Source: Candidatus Tisiphia endosymbiont of Dioctria linearis (GTDB lineage Bacteria; Pseudomonadota; Alphaproteobacteria; Rickettsiales; Rickettsiaceae). Taken from it: a stretch of DNA of 64,000 nt. The stretch lies in contig NZ_OZ032156.1 in assembly GCF_964026545.1 (NCBI RefSeq), forward strand, positions 806,001 to 870,000, in the 5' to 3' direction. The stretch's first letter is position 1; every line of letters begins with the position of its first letter. Below the pieces are notes generated by a model. That model was not told the origin of the DNA and did no database searches. It saw only the letters and a list, made by a program, of their open reading frames with translations. Shown one piece after another: positions 1 through 9,158 of this stretch. Both the position numbers and the translations under genes were made by a program.

Positions 1-18
1 CTTTCTAGAGTATCAATT

Positions 19-618
19 ATGCAAGATACAAATACTAAAGATTTACGTAATATCATAAGTGCTATTAGTACTAAACTGTATGAAAATGACATAGTAGCTG
101 AAGTATATTACAGATTAAAAGACCCTTATTCTACTTTAAAGAAGGTATTACGAAAGACTATTGCTTTGAAAGAATTAACTGACCTAGTTGCTTTTAGGGT
201 TATAGTTGACAAACAAGAAGATTGTTATAAAGTATTGGATATTATTTATAGTATCTATTCTGTTAATGTAGAAAAGTCTAAAAATTATATTGATAATCCT
301 AAGAATAATGGTTACCGTTCTTTGCATGTAATAGCTGTAGTTGATATCTGTAAACGTAACATAGAAATACAAATACGAACCAGAGAGATGCATAATATAG
401 CAGAATTTGATACAGCAAACCATAATGAATATAAAAGAACGCAGGAAACAAAGTTAATAAGGAAGTTATTCTCTAATGTAAGAATTGCCGATATTAATAC
501 TGAGATAAATAATGCATATGATATTTTTGTCCGGTTTAATTGGACTATACCGGAGCTTATTGCTTATGAGCAAGCAATTGAAAATCTTTGTCATAATTTC
601 CAAAATAATTTGGCATGA
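19..618 (+). CDS. RelA/SpoT synthetase-domain fragment
   Basis: This is part of the (p)ppGpp synthetase domain of a RelA/SpoT alarmone enzyme. Visible landmarks are YSTLKK, the DLVAFRVIV segment holding the conserved Asp-Leu-x-Ala-x-Arg core, the PKNNGYRSLH motif, and IEIQIRT followed by MHNIAEF, which matches the E(V/I)QIRT..MH..AE catalytic block. There is no HD hydrolase domain, TGS or ACT domain within its 199 residues, whereas a complete SpoT is about 700. The frame is open from base 1, so the real start may lie outside the window; ATG at 19 is only the first in-window start. Split and multiplied spoT genes are common in Rickettsia, so this may be either a working small synthetase or a decaying fragment. 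The C-terminal ~60 residues after the synthetase core have no clear identity. Confidence 0.8.
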   Translation: MQDTNTKDLRNIISAISTKLYENDIVAEVYYRLKDPYSTLKKVLRKTIALKELTDLVAFRVIVDKQEDCYKVLDIIYSIYSVNVEKSKNYIDNPKNNGYRSLHVIAVVDICKRNIEIQIRTREMHNIAEFDTANHNEYKRTQETKLIRKLFSNVRIADINTEINNAYDIFVRFNWTIPELIAYEQAIENLCHNFQNNLA

Positions 619-756
619 TATATGCTCAAATAATTTAAAGAATTGAGACATAAAACTTAAGTAACGTAATGGATATAGCCAACTTACAGAAAGAGAAGCA
701 TATACTAATCTTCTAGAAATAGGAATAAACCTAAGACAAAAAATGGGAAATTCAGG

Positions 757-843
757 ATGGAAATTACTACAATTGGTATAGATATTGCAAAAAGAATTTT
801 TCAAATTTACGGTGTAGATAAAAATGGCAAAACACATAACAAG
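757..843 (+). pseudogene. IS110-family transposase N-terminal remnant
   Basis: A short reading frame starts METTTIG-like (MEITTIGIDIAKRIFQIYG), the typical beginning of IS110/IS1111 transposases, in which the first Asp of the DEDD nuclease lies in GIDIAK. It runs only about 30 codons before it meets the 3' end of rsmA on the other strand, so only the extreme N-terminus is left. Just upstream (about 671-745) another frame reads GYSQLTEREAYTNLLE, which vaguely resembles the start of IS30 transposases; this second resemblance is weak. The stretch 619-843 therefore appears to be transposon debris. Confidence 0.5.
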
Positions 844-1800
844 CTAGCTATATAGTAATTCATTTGAATATAATTTTGCTAAAGATAAATAATCTTGTGG
901 TGATAAATTTTCAGATCGCGAAGAATTATCAATTTTTAATTCTGCTAGCAAATCTTCTATACACGAAGTTAGTGTTTTCAAAGATGATTTAATCATTTTA
1001 CGTCGCTTGCCAAAGGCTAGTCTAGTTATTAACTCGACTTTTTCAATTAGTTCAGCTGTTAATGCATTATTGTTATAAGGTACGAGTTTAACTATAGCCG
1101 AGTGGACTTTTGGTGCCGGATAGAAAGCTTGCGGATTAACATCAAAGCATTTTTCAACAGAACAAAGTAACTGACATATTACTGATAATCTTCCGTAGGA
1201 TTTTGTTCCAACTTTACCACATATTCGGTCTACAACCTCCTTTTGCAGCATTAAAGTCATACTATTTATTAATGGTAATTTTTTTAACCATTTGATGACT
1301 AACTCTGTACCTATTTGGTAAGGTAAATTTGAAATAATAGTTATTTTGTTATAGTCAATTGATGAGAAGTTGGGGACGTTGTCACTCGTCGCTCGCCTAT
1401 TATTTATAGGCGTCGCTCCATCGCTCCTAGCCCCAAATTCTCCTGAATTGACTATAGTACTTAAAGCTGATAGATCAAATTTAGTAGCATCCGAATGAAT
1501 AATGTGCAGATTAGGGGACAATTCTCTTATTTCCATAAGTAAAGGTATACATCTAACGTCAGTTTCAATAACAGTTAAAGATTTAGGGTTGTAGGCAAGA
1601 ATAGCTCTAGTGAGTCCGGCTGTACCAGGGCCAATTTCTAAGACCAAATCATTTTCTTGCAGCCCACTAACTCGAACTATTTTATCACATAGGCTACTAT
1701 CAAAAATGAAATTTTGACCATATTTCTTAATAGGAGTAATACCATGTTTGCTAGCATGCTTTGCAATTGAAGGTAAGGCATTTAAATTATTTAAGATCAC
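844..1800 (-). CDS. rsmA: 16S rRNA dimethyladenosine transferase RsmA (KsgA) with in-frame repeat
   Basis: RsmA uses S-adenosylmethionine to dimethylate two adjacent adenines in the 3'-terminal helix of 16S rRNA. Seen: the KKYGQNF entry (about 25-31), SAM motif [11 protein letters not shown] (55-64), the acidic VIETD pair, the catalytic NLPYQIG motif (158-164), and the C-terminal helical domain. At 318 residues it is longer than usual (about 270-300). The excess is a block at about residues 115-150, between the DATKFDL segment and NLPY, exactly where a 107-bp palindromic repeat lies in the DNA (1350-1456). The frame is kept, implying a net insertion of 105 bp or 35 codons. The start overlaps the surA stop by 4 bp (ATGA type), so it is cotranscribed with lptD-surA. 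Confidence 0.95.
   Translation of the reverse strand: MILNNLNALPSIAKHASKHGITPIKKYGQNFIFDSSLCDKIVRVSGLQENDLVLEIGPGTAGLTRAILAYNPKSLTVIETDVRCIPLLMEIRELSPNLHIIHSDATKFDLSALSTIVNSGEFGARSDGATPINNRRATSDNVPNFSSIDYNKITIISNLPYQIGTELVIKWLKKLPLINSMTLMLQKEVVDRICGKVGTKSYGRLSVICQLLCSVEKCFDVNPQAFYPAPKVHSAIVKLVPYNNNALTAELIEKVELITRLAFGKRRKMIKSSLKTLTSCIEDLLAELKIDNSSRSENLSPQDYLSLAKLYSNELLYS
1350..1456. repeat. Family A palindromic element inside rsmA
   Basis: A 107-bp repeat with perfect 11-bp terminal inverted repeats (TATAGTCAATT at the left, AATTGACTATA at the right). Nearly the same sequence occurs at 5002-5108 and 31766-31872; I count 2 differences from the third copy. Here it lies inside the rsmA reading frame and encodes about 35 residues of the minus strand with no stop. 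In-frame insertion into a housekeeping enzyme is the known behaviour of rickettsial palindromic elements. Confidence 0.92.
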
Positions 1801-2699
1801 AAAGGTAGCATTATTTTGATATATGCTTTCTTACGCATATCTTCAAAGTATTTTTGTGATTTTTGTGACATTTTCTTATTAGCTAACAAATTTACTACGT
1901 AATTATTTTCATCGCTAGTAACATTAATCATCTGCTTATCACACATTAAGATTAATTTAAATCCATCTTGCATCTCGAAAACATTACTTTTTTCTCCTGT
2001 ATTTAAATCTCTGAGAATTGTTTGCAGCGTAGAATCTAGAGTACTTAAATTTTGATTAATTACCTCTAATGTAGAAAAATCTTTATATAAAGATTCTTTG
2101 ACATCAGAACAATTTTTAAGACGTTTTTGTAAACAGTACATCTTCTGCAAAGTTTTATCATCTTTATCTTTTGAAGTAAAAAGCTGTGCTGATATTTCTG
2201 CATCTTTTGAATTTGTCGCTAATATTATATCATTAACTTCTTTTGCACTAATAGCAACTGATCTTGAAATACTAGATAAAATATTCATTTTGATAATTTC
2301 GGCACCTATCTGGGATTTAAAATTATTAATATCTACAGATTTACTTTTCAAAAACTTTATTAACTGCCCTTCTGGCATTTTATTACGTTGCTCAATGGTT
2401 CTTATAGATTCATTTATCTCACTATCAGAACTTTTCTTACCGTTTGCAGACTGATAAAGCAATACATCATCAATCATGCTGTTAATTGCCATCTTATCAA
2501 GCCGCTTATTTGTTTGAGAATCAGGATTGGGGATATTGTTAAGTGCCATAATCATGTGTTTTCTAGCTAGAAATTCATGTAAGGTAATTGGCTCATTATT
2601 AACTAATGCAACTATATTTGATAACTCTGCTTTTGCTATAGTTAGATTAAAAATGATGGTAACTAAACAAACTAAATGCTTCATATTTAACTTCTTCAT
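1797..2699 (-). CDS. surA: SurA-like periplasmic chaperone (SurA N-terminal domain)
   Basis: Periplasmic chaperone that escorts unfolded outer-membrane beta-barrel proteins. A signal peptide is visible ([22 protein letters not shown], cleavage after about residue 24), followed by the SurA N-domain pattern [16 protein letters not shown] and a helical region with [15 protein letters not shown] canonical parvulin PPIase domain is not obvious; the C-terminal part reads more like a degenerate one. Its length of 300 is shorter than E. coli SurA (428). The assignment is strengthened by context: lptD lies 9 bp upstream and rsmA overlaps its end, the same lptD-surA-rsmA neighbourhood as in enterobacteria. 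Some rickettsial annotations simply call this a hypothetical or PPIase-like protein. Confidence 0.75.
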   Translation of the reverse strand: MKKLNMKHLVCLVTIIFNLTIAKAELSNIVALVNNEPITLHEFLARKHMIMALNNIPNPDSQTNKRLDKMAINSMIDDVLLYQSANGKKSSDSEINESIRTIEQRNKMPEGQLIKFLKSKSVDINNFKSQIGAEIIKMNILSSISRSVAISAKEVNDIILATNSKDAEISAQLFTSKDKDDKTLQKMYCLQKRLKNCSDVKESLYKDFSTLEVINQNLSTLDSTLQTILRDLNTGEKSNVFEMQDGFKLILMCDKQMINVTSDENNYVVNLLANKKMSQKSQKYFEDMRKKAYIKIMLPL

Positions 2700-2708
2700 A
2701 TTTTAGGC

Positions 2709-4856
2709 TCACATATTTAATATTTTTAAACCTACAGAAATAGTAGGAACAGCAAAAGTCTTTTTTATCCCCCGACTACTATCTCCCATATAATTGTCTG
2801 AAAGTTTTCCGGCTATTCTAACACAATCATTCAAGTATGTCACCTGGATACTCTTAGAAAGAATATTTATTTTGTTTTTTGACCAATCTATTCTCATATC
2901 ATAGGCAACTGACCAATTTTCTGCTAATTGATAAGTGAGATTATAGTAAAGTTGTCTTACTTTGTTATCAATTAATTCATCTGTAGAATAATATTTCCGT
3001 AAATTTGAAATCTGAACAAATCCAGCAGTTAACTGAATTGTCTTAGAATTAAGGCTTCCACCTAATTCATCTCTAATGGGCTTAAAATTCTTACTTTTTC
3101 TAAATCTATAGAACAATTCTATTTTATCAGAAAAACTACTGGAAATTCTTCCAACATTTTCAATATTATCAACAGATTTACTATTAATAAGATTAGTATT
3201 ATAGGTCTGTCCTAGAAACACACTTGAATAATTTTGTTCTGAAAGTATAGAAGAGTTAACGCCATAACTTAATCTATTGCCAAATTCATGGTAATCTATA
3301 CCACTATAGCGATTCGAACTGAATATATTATTTTCTGATAGTTCATATTTTGATGGATCGATAAAAGAAAATTTCTTATTAGAATTATGTTTACGTCCGA
3401 TAGTTGCCGATATAATTGGTTCAACAAACAGATTAGTTTTATCAAAGATTGATCCAGCTAATGGATAACGCCAAGTATTTTGAATTTCTGGTATATTTCT
3501 AGTGAGAACCTTGTTAGTCCTATAATCATTTAAATATAGGTGATTAATAAAATAGACATCTGCTCTATTCCGTAAGGTAACATTAAATAAATGACCAGAT
3601 GAAGTTAAGAAATTATTATCCACTGCCAGTTGTAATGCAACTTGCCCTAGTTCTCTTCCGCTTTTTTCTTTATAGATTAATGCATTATTTTCAACGACTA
3701 GGTTAGTAGTTTCATCATCATTTAAAGGTATAACATTCTTGGTTCTGACCTTGGGGAAAATTAATGGACTGGTACTACTAGAATCATTTATTCCCAATCC
3801 TTCAAAATACATCCCCTCCACTAATGAGTAATTGTAATTATTGACATGTTCCAAATATAACTTAGATGTCAAATATGAAGTATAATTATTATAATAGTTT
3901 TTTAAGTAGGCTTTATCAGAAGTACGTTCCAGCCTAAATCCGTATCGATAATCATTTTTGATGAAGTTACCATTGCTTAATAGATAATATGAGTTTACCT
4001 TAGTGTCTTTTATCGTTATATCATCATCATTTAAAGAGTAGGGTACTTTACCATAGTTAGCATCTAAAGATATATAATCACTTTCATTTGGTTTGTAACG
4101 AGTTTCTAGTTCAAAAATCGTATATGTAGTATCATGTTTTTTCCAAAAAAACCTAGGAGTTAGAGTAAAATCTAGATTGGATTTAGCTCTATAATATAGT
4201 GGTATCCCCAAAGCGTTATCCCGCCATTCAGGCATCAATATTCCTGATTTTGCAGGAGCCTTAGGTGTTGGATGAGAAAAATATGGTGTATAGAAGATTG
4301 GGACACCATATATCTCAAAAAATAGATGCTTATAAACCATTATGTTCTTATTAAGATCTATTTCAGTATTTTTGGCAGAAACTTGCCAAATAGGTTTTTG
4401 GTTGCATAGTATTTTACATGGGGTAAAGGTACTATTATGCAAACGAAAAACATCTTTATTAACTCTTTCCGCTAATTTTGCTGCTAAAAGAGTATTATCA
4501 CCAAAATATAAAATAAAATCTGAAATTATTCCTGCCTTTAACTTATCTTTTAATATGACAAATTCTCCCAAAATAACTCTATTTTGCTGATCTGTAATTT
4601 TAACATTCCCCTCAGCCCATAATGTATCTTGTTCTATATCGTAAATCAAGGAATTAGCTGTTAGAAAATAACTATCCAATATAATTTGAACATTACCTTT
4701 AGCATAAATAAATTGTTCCTTGTGGTTATATTCAATATAATCTGTTGACAAAAAGCTAAACTGTTTGTTTATTCCTTGCTGTTCAACTTGTGCCAAAGCA
4801 CAAACCGGCAATAAAATAATAATTTTAATAATCAATAAATTGCAGAAAATTCGCAT
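2709..4856 (-). CDS. lptD: LPS-assembly outer membrane protein LptD
   Basis: LptD forms, with LptE, the outer-membrane translocon that inserts lipopolysaccharide into the outer leaflet. The 715-residue protein has a hydrophobic signal peptide (IIKIIILLPVCALAQ, cleavage near residue 22), an OstA/LptA-like jellyroll domain (TDYIEYNHKEQFIYAKGNVQI, DQQNRVILGE), then the PIFYTPYFSHPTPK segment typical of the OstA-C boundary, and a long beta-barrel rich in alternating aromatic and polar residues. The Cys pair CKILCNQ around residues 147-151 may take part in disulfide bonding. First gene of the minus-strand lptD-surA-rsmA operon. Upstream lies about 800 bp of repeat and transposon debris rather than a coding neighbour. 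Confidence 0.93.
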   Translation of the reverse strand: MRIFCNLLIIKIIILLPVCALAQVEQQGINKQFSFLSTDYIEYNHKEQFIYAKGNVQIILDSYFLTANSLIYDIEQDTLWAEGNVKITDQQNRVILGEFVILKDKLKAGIISDFILYFGDNTLLAAKLAERVNKDVFRLHNSTFTPCKILCNQKPIWQVSAKNTEIDLNKNIMVYKHLFFEIYGVPIFYTPYFSHPTPKAPAKSGILMPEWRDNALGIPLYYRAKSNLDFTLTPRFFWKKHDTTYTIFELETRYKPNESDYISLDANYGKVPYSLNDDDITIKDTKVNSYYLLSNGNFIKNDYRYGFRLERTSDKAYLKNYYNNYTSYLTSKLYLEHVNNYNYSLVEGMYFEGLGINDSSSTSPLIFPKVRTKNVIPLNDDETTNLVVENNALIYKEKSGRELGQVALQLAVDNNFLTSSGHLFNVTLRNRADVYFINHLYLNDYRTNKVLTRNIPEIQNTWRYPLAGSIFDKTNLFVEPIISATIGRKHNSNKKFSFIDPSKYELSENNIFSSNRYSGIDYHEFGNRLSYGVNSSILSEQNYSSVFLGQTYNTNLINSKSVDNIENVGRISSSFSDKIELFYRFRKSKNFKPIRDELGGSLNSKTIQLTAGFVQISNLRKYYSTDELIDNKVRQLYYNLTYQLAENWSVAYDMRIDWSKNKINILSKSIQVTYLNDCVRIAGKLSDNYMGDSSRGIKKTFAVPTISVGLKILNM

Positions 4857-5001
4857 TTAGGATAATTTTTGAAGTAAGATGCTATATATATCATGTATAC
4901 ATCAAATTTGATATATTTATAGATAATTGTCTGATATATGATAGTATTTAGCAACAAGCCTTTAAGGAGTTATAAGTTGCAGTTTAGGGAAATATGTTTT
5001 A

Positions 5002-5108
5002 TATAGTCAATTGATGAGAAGTTGGTGACGTCGTCACTCGTCGCTCGCCTATTACTTATAGGCGTCGCTCCATCGTTCCTAGCACCAAATTCTCCTGAAT
5101 TAACTATA
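5002..5108. repeat. Family A palindromic element, intergenic copy
   Basis: Second 107-bp copy of the TATAGTCAATT...AATT(G/A)ACTATA element, about 4 substitutions from the copy at 31766. The right terminus has one mismatch (AATTAACTATA). It lies between lptD and an IS630 fragment. Just after it (about 5111-5142) a short CTGTATC...GATACAG inverted repeat occurs. The rest of 5143-5272 holds no gene I can recognise. Confidence 0.9.
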
Positions 5109-5272
5109 GCGTCCTGTATCTCGAGTGAGTAGTGGGATACAGGTATATTAGCGTGAGTACCAATAAAGAAGTCGGGTAAAACAAAATTTTTATTACCATT
5201 GTTTGTTTTATATTGTAAAAAGCTTTCCCAACTAAAAATAGAGCTTCTTTAGGCAAATAAGTTCTTAGATGA

Positions 5273-5569
5273 ATTTTCTTTGACTATTCTGGTAGGCATG
5301 TTGCATTATTAACAGATAATGCCGGGTGGCATGCAGCGAAAAAATTAATTATTCCAAGTAACATTACCTTGGTACCGCTTCCGCCATATGCACCGGAATT
5401 AAATGCGATGGAACAAATTTGGCAGTGGATCAAAAATCACTTCCTATCTAATCAATGTTACGGTGTATACGAAGATATCGTTTCTAATGCTTGCTATGCC
5501 TGGAATCAACTTAGTAAAAATGTAGATTTAGTAAAATCAATTATGTATAGAGAATATCAGACGACTTGA
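5273..5569 (+). pseudogene. IS630-family transposase C-terminal fragment
   Basis: The open frame (stop at 5270-5272, so no proper start) encodes the last half of an IS630/Tc1-like DDE transposase. Visible are the second Asp in LLTDNAGWH and the third acidic residue in LPPYAPELNAMEQIW, the family's D...PPYSPELNPxE signature, followed by a short helical C-terminus. The N-terminal helix-turn-helix and first Asp are missing. No terminal inverted repeats are apparent here. This is a dead insertion-sequence relic. Confidence 0.8.
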
Positions 5570-5678
5570 TGTGTACTTATCAAGCTGCCTGATTATTACT
5601 TATTGTCAGATTAAGTCAGGACTAGTACAATTTTTACCATAAATCTCCATTTAATCTTACAATTTAAAAAATTTACTA

Positions 5679-5888
5679 TTAACCCTCAAAATGACCATCT
5701 TTCATTTCTCTCCAAGCTTCAAGAATCTCTTTTAACACCTCTTTATTTGGTTCAATTTCATGATCGTCAAAATCACTTAATGATTTTATTAAGTCTTCAA
5801 GATCTTTTAGTGTTAATTCAGATATATCTTCATCCGGATAATTTTCTTCTAAGCTCATAGCAATTTCGTCAACATCATTCCAATGCAT
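5679..5888 (-). CDS. iscX: Fe-S cluster assembly protein IscX
   Basis: Small acidic protein (69 residues, family about 66) that binds IscS and modulates iron-sulfur cluster assembly. The sequence shows the family pattern: MHWNDVDEIAMSLEENYPDEDI (W-x-D...IA..L...YPD.D), a middle DLEDLIKSLSDFDDHE block matching the L..FDDD signature, and NKEVLKEILEAW at the C-terminus. It stands alone rather than in an isc operon, flanked by transposon debris on one side and the divergent Ulp1-domain gene on the other. ATG at 5888 gives exactly the family's N-terminus. Confidence 0.88.
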   Translation of the reverse strand: MHWNDVDEIAMSLEENYPDEDISELTLKDLEDLIKSLSDFDDHEIEPNKEVLKEILEAWREMKDGHFEG

Positions 5889-6038
5889 TATTTTCCCCTA
5901 TATTATTTTTATAGCCAATTACTATTACCATTTAATCAACTCTACCAATAAATAATATATTAGTGCATGTTTATAATAGTATATTATTAAAGGGGGTGAG
6001 ATTATTATACAACTAATATGCTGTTTTGCTTTGAAGAA

Positions 6039-6067
6039 TTGACCTTGCTTGTTTTTTAGTTTAAACT
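6039..6067 (+). promoter_or_regulatory. Sigma-70-like promoter for the Ulp1-domain gene
   Basis: TTGACC (6039-6044), 17-bp spacer, TAAACT (6062-6067), about 37 bp before the ATG at 6105. The -35 and the spacing are near consensus. Inferred from sequence only. Confidence 0.5.
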
Positions 6068-6104
6068 GACAGCCATTGGATATTATAGTTAATTAGAGGT
6101 ACAT

Positions 6105-7922
6105 ATGTCATTAGCAAAGGAAGGAGAAAATAATGTAGTGTTATTTAATATTGGCGGTAGCCATGAAAGCCAAGAAATTCAGCATAGTACCAATATGTCT
6201 AAAATTAGCTCAGCAATATCAACTATTGAGCTTAAACCCCACATGCAAGATGGTAAACTAGATAAGGAAAATATAGTAAGTGAAATATTTGATAAAGCTG
6301 AGAATCTAGGAAAAACACCTATACTTAATATACAATTTAATTCAAATATGGAAAAACCGTTATTTGATGAAGATGATTTAACGAATTTAAAAAACTTAGG
6401 GGTCAAGGTTTGTTTAACCTTTAGCAATTATAACTCACAAGCTCAAAATCTACAATCTAGTTGGCAAGCTCTTCTTACCGGGGTCAATCATGTGTTTTTT
6501 GCCAATGCTAATGACCAAATTAGGGCTGTGGCTGAAAAGCATGTAGCAAAAGAAAAAACTTCGCACATCCAATCTATGCCAGTTAGCAATTTAATAGAGT
6601 CAGAGATTCTAAACAGACCTCCTAATATATTATTGTCAGGGGGATTACCTAATAAAGAGAGATTAACTGAGGTAGTAAAAGCAGCAAAAGACTTAGGTAA
6701 TACTAGGGTAATTATAGCCAGCAATCCTTCATCTATCGATGATGTAGCTAATATTATTGCAAACAAATTTGATATCATTAACGAAGATCAACAATTAGGT
6801 ATTAAGTTAGAAGTTGAAGAAATTTTAAAAGATAAAGTTGGTGGAGCTAAAAAACTGGAAAATTATATATCACAATTATCTCAACAATTCCAAAAAGATA
6901 TTGGTAGAACAGAAATAAATCCTATTGATATATATTTTGACCTATCTGATCCGCAGAAGCTTCAGAATATTGCCAAGCAAGCTAAATATACTGTACCGCC
7001 TCAACAGGGATACACTATTGAAAATTTTACTAATGGTTGCATCCCATTAGGTCAAGGTCAGGGAAGAAGTTCTGATATTACTGCTGAAGTTAGACAAAGG
7101 GAAGATGTTCCTGGCATTGATAGCGGAACTATTCTTGATATGCAAGAGAATATAAATGAACATAAACCAGAAAATGTCCTTAAGAGAGTTGTCAATGCTT
7201 TTAAACAAATGGCAAATGAAGGGAGAAAAGCGATACCGATACCAACAAAACAAAACAAGGTAGAATACTCTCAGGAAAATAATCTAACAAAAGAGAATTA
7301 TTGGTATAATGATTTGGATATATCCAGTTTACTAAAAGCCTCATTAAACGAAAATGTTTCTATCCAACTAGCTGTATCACTAGCTTCGGATCAGTATAAA
7401 AATGAAATGTTACGACATGTTATGTTTGAAGCTATCGCATCGGTAAATAGTGGAAAAGACTCTGCTGTTATGCCAATTAATACGGGACATGAACACTGGG
7501 TTAGTTTAGCAATCACTAAGGATAGGGATAATAAGATAGTATTTACCTATAATGATCCTATGGGAACGCCTATAGATCAACGACAGGAGTTACTAGATAT
7601 GATTAAAGAAGTTTGTCCTGATAATGCTAAAATCGTTGATTTAAAGACTAAACAACAACAAAACGATAAAGATTGTGGACCTTTCATTGTAGATAATTTA
7701 ATTAAAATGGCAAAAGGTGAGAAGATTCTTACTACTGAACAATCTCAAGATATGGGAGCAAAATTACGTGAGGGGCAAGCAAAAACAATGAACATCGAAA
7801 AAATCAAGCAAAAAGTTCAGGATATAAAAAAAACCATAACTTCCTCTACATCTCTACCTCGTTCTGTTACATCTTCTGCTATTAGGAGCAATAATCGCTC
7901 TAGAGGGAATAGTATTGCTTAA
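6105..7922 (+). CDS. Ulp1-type (C48) cysteine protease, probable secreted effector
   Basis: The C-terminal part (about 420-550) is a CE-clan/Ulp1 peptidase, the fold of SUMO/NEDD8 proteases and many bacterial deubiquitinases. The triad is visible: His464 in GHEHWVSLAI, Asp484 in TYNDPMG, and Cys524 in DKDCGPFIV, with a Gln (about 518-519) for the oxyanion hole. The first ~330 residues (NVVLFNIGGSHESQE..., GVKVCLTFSN, NILLSGGLPNKERL, RVIIASNP) alternate beta strands and helices and faintly resemble GT-B glycosyltransferase/Rossmann folds; I cannot assign a function. A low-complexity Ser/Arg/Asn tail ends the protein. There is no signal peptide, as expected for type IV effectors. Own promoter, monocistronic, no CifA-like partner beside it. 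Likely acts on host ubiquitin or ubiquitin-like conjugates (inference from family). Confidence 0.8.
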   Translation: MSLAKEGENNVVLFNIGGSHESQEIQHSTNMSKISSAISTIELKPHMQDGKLDKENIVSEIFDKAENLGKTPILNIQFNSNMEKPLFDEDDLTNLKNLGVKVCLTFSNYNSQAQNLQSSWQALLTGVNHVFFANANDQIRAVAEKHVAKEKTSHIQSMPVSNLIESEILNRPPNILLSGGLPNKERLTEVVKAAKDLGNTRVIIASNPSSIDDVANIIANKFDIINEDQQLGIKLEVEEILKDKVGGAKKLENYISQLSQQFQKDIGRTEINPIDIYFDLSDPQKLQNIAKQAKYTVPPQQGYTIENFTNGCIPLGQGQGRSSDITAEVRQREDVPGIDSGTILDMQENINEHKPENVLKRVVNAFKQMANEGRKAIPIPTKQNKVEYSQENNLTKENYWYNDLDISSLLKASLNENVSIQLAVSLASDQYKNEMLRHVMFEAIASVNSGKDSAVMPINTGHEHWVSLAITKDRDNKIVFTYNDPMGTPIDQRQELLDMIKEVCPDNAKIVDLKTKQQQNDKDCGPFIVDNLIKMAKGEKILTTEQSQDMGAKLREGQAKTMNIEKIKQKVQDIKKTITSSTSLPRSVTSSAIRSNNRSRGNSIA

Positions 7923-7941
7923 GAGATGAGGGGTTACAAGG

Positions 7942-8916
7942 TTAAAAACATTTTTCATAAAATTCAGCTATCTTGTCTTTAACCTTAACGGGATCAAGCA
8001 TTATGTTAACCCCACCTCTAAATTCTGCTGAATTTGCTAAACCACTACTATACCAACCTATATGCTTTCTCGCTAGCTGAACGCCGGTATCGTTCCCGTA
8101 ATACTCTAGCATGGCATCATAATGACTTAATATCACCTCTAGCTGCTCTGCCATTGAAGGAGATGGAAGTTCTTCTCCTGTCGCAAGATAATGGGCTATT
8201 TGAGAAATAAACCACGGTCTACCATATACTCCTCGACCAACCATTATACCATCAGCCCCCGATTTTTGTAAGCATTCCTTAGCCTTAGATAATGAGGTAA
8301 TATCTCCATTAGCGATAACGGGAATCTTTACCGCATCCTTAACCTGTCTTATAAACTCCCAATCTGCTTGACCAGAATAAAACTGGCATCTTGTCCTACC
8401 ATGAATGGTGATCATTTGTATACCAGCATCATAGGCTATTTTTGCCAAATTTGGGGCATTCTTAGTTTGTTCATCCCAGCCAGTACGCATTTTTAAAGTT
8501 ACTGGGATTTTTACCGCTTTTACTGTAGTTTCTAAGATTTTTGCCGCTAATTTCTCATCTCGCATTAAAGCAGAACCAGAATAGCCGCCAACTACTTTTT
8601 TAGCTGGACAACCAAAGTTTAAATCAATAATCTTGGCTCCCATATCCTCATTCATTTTAGCTGATTCTGCTATTATATCGGGCTCACATCCAGCAATCTG
8701 TACGCATGAACCAGTAGCATCATCTTGAATAATCGCACATCTTTGCAAAGATTGCCTTGTTTCAATAATCATTGCCCTACTAGCAACCATTTCAGAGATT
8801 ACCAGACCTGCACCAAATTTTCGTACTAATTTTCTAAATGGTAAATCAGTAACCCCCGACATTGGGGCTAATATCACCGAATGAGGTAGCTGAATATTGC
8901 CTATTTTTATCATCAA
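7942..8916 (-). CDS. dusB: tRNA-dihydrouridine synthase (DusB/NifR3 type)
   Basis: FMN enzyme that reduces uridines in the tRNA D-loop with NADPH. Landmarks: APMSGVTDLPFRKLVRKFGA at the N-terminus, ISEMVAS, the family signature DLNFGCPAKKV containing the catalytic Cys (about residue 101), GSALMRDEKL, MRTGWD, the HGRTRCQFYSG phosphate-binding region, IANGDI and GRGVYGRPW for FMN phosphate binding. 324 residues is the usual size. No fis or ntr genes follow it, unlike enterobacteria or rhizobia. ATG at 8916 places IGNIQLPHSVILAPM correctly. DusB is favoured over DusA by the NFGCPAKKV and GRGVYGRPW wording. Confidence 0.93.
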   Translation of the reverse strand: MMIKIGNIQLPHSVILAPMSGVTDLPFRKLVRKFGAGLVISEMVASRAMIIETRQSLQRCAIIQDDATGSCVQIAGCEPDIIAESAKMNEDMGAKIIDLNFGCPAKKVVGGYSGSALMRDEKLAAKILETTVKAVKIPVTLKMRTGWDEQTKNAPNLAKIAYDAGIQMITIHGRTRCQFYSGQADWEFIRQVKDAVKIPVIANGDITSLSKAKECLQKSGADGIMVGRGVYGRPWFISQIAHYLATGEELPSPSMAEQLEVILSHYDAMLEYYGNDTGVQLARKHIGWYSSGLANSAEFRGGVNIMLDPVKVKDKIAEFYEKCF

Positions 8917-9062
8917 CTTATTTTAATTGCTTAAATCAGGATTATAGCTGAATAAGAAATAATTTTGCTAGAAATTATGAAGTTTATTGATTTTAATGAC
9001 TCATCTTACGTATGGCATTTACAGACCATATATATTCGTAATTGCTAGGAGTATTTTTGCTA

Positions 9063-9102
9063 CAACGAAGCAATTCTAGTTACTTTTTGAATTACTTCGT
9101 TG
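9063..9102. repeat. Hairpin, remnant of a GCAATxx palindrome
   Basis: CAACGAAGCAATT and AATTACTTCGTTG face each other across about 14 bases, matching the inner arm (CGACGAAGCAATCC) of the GTCATTGCGAG family seen elsewhere. It lies downstream of the hypothetical gene at 9159. The rest of 8917-9158 shows nothing recognisable. Confidence 0.55.
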
Positions 9103-9158
9103 CCTATGTTTCAATAGCTTAGATTTATTTATAGCAAAACCTATTGAATTAGGTGCTA

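Noticed and set aside
466-837. 123-residue minus-strand ORF
   Set aside because: It is antisense to the SpoT fragment and transposon remnants; composition shows no protein family.
6105-7922. Cytoplasmic-incompatibility (cifA-cifB) operon
   Set aside because: CifB proteins also carry an Ulp1 domain, but no cifA-like gene precedes this one; iscX on the opposite strand and transposon debris are upstream.
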